Positions 6,343 to 6,370 of a stretch of 6,370 bases of DNA are shown one piece after another (within the stretch, counting starts at the first letter, position 1; every line of letters begins with the position of its first letter). The translations under genes were made by a program, and so were the position numbers. This DNA comes from Bdellovibrionales bacterium (lineage in GTDB: Bacteria > Bdellovibrionota > Bdellovibrionia > Bdellovibrionales > UBA1609): positions 1-6,370 of the forward strand of contig JAGRAA010000190.1 in NCBI GenBank assembly GCA_020435185.1. The letters run 5' to 3'. The notes below the pieces were generated by a model. The model had not been told where the DNA came from. It made no database searches and saw only the letters and a list, made by a program, of their open reading frames with translations.

Positions 6343-6370
6343 ATGCTAAAAGGTACGGACACACTTTGGT
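6343..6370 (+). CDS. Start of a further gene (partial, 3' end outside window)
   Basis: An ATG at 6343 opens a frame (MLKGTDTLW) that runs to the window edge without a stop. AAAAGGTG at 6331-6338 is a good Shine-Dalgarno four bases upstream and overlaps the TAA of the Q/N-rich gene. The 10-bp gap suggests co-translation in the same operon. Nine residues are too few to identify the product. Confidence 0.6.

Overview
This window comes from a Gram-negative bacterial chromosome that is AT-rich (about 40% GC by eye). The mix suggests a free-living or predatory proteobacterium-like lineage, most plausibly Bdellovibrionota. That mix is a 2,3-BPG-dependent phosphoglycerate mutase, a FadD very close to the gammaproteobacterial enzyme, a secreted matrixin-type metalloprotease and a DUF6580-type membrane protein. 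The taxonomic guess is inference from gene content; no rRNA or other phylogenetic marker is present. I see no mobile element, tRNA, rRNA, CRISPR array or phage gene.

Layout: positions 1-72 are probably the C-terminal tail of a plus-strand gene that converges on a minus-strand gene (85-618) for a small polytopic membrane protein of the DUF6580 type. A 101-bp divergent intergenic region follows. Everything after it is on the plus strand and tightly packed: gpmA (720-1457), a matrixin-like zinc protease (1485-2321), fadD (2396-4069), a conserved soluble protein of unknown function (4093-5496), a Gln/Asn-rich membrane-anchored protein of unknown function (5493-6332), and the first nine codons of a further gene (6343 to the window edge).

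How the genes may work together: gpmA (lower glycolysis) and fadD (fatty-acid activation for beta-oxidation or phospholipid synthesis) are ordinary central metabolism. The protease is exported and may be membrane-anchored at both ends. The less ordinary part is the 3' end. The unknown soluble protein starts 23 bp after fadD with no Shine-Dalgarno sequence, and its stop codon overlaps the start of the Q/N-rich membrane protein (ATGA), so those two are probably translationally coupled. The next gene begins only 10 bp later. This pair, possibly a triplet, is the best candidate for an uncharacterised functional unit, but nothing in the sequence reveals a mechanism. No convincing rho-independent terminator was found anywhere in the window.
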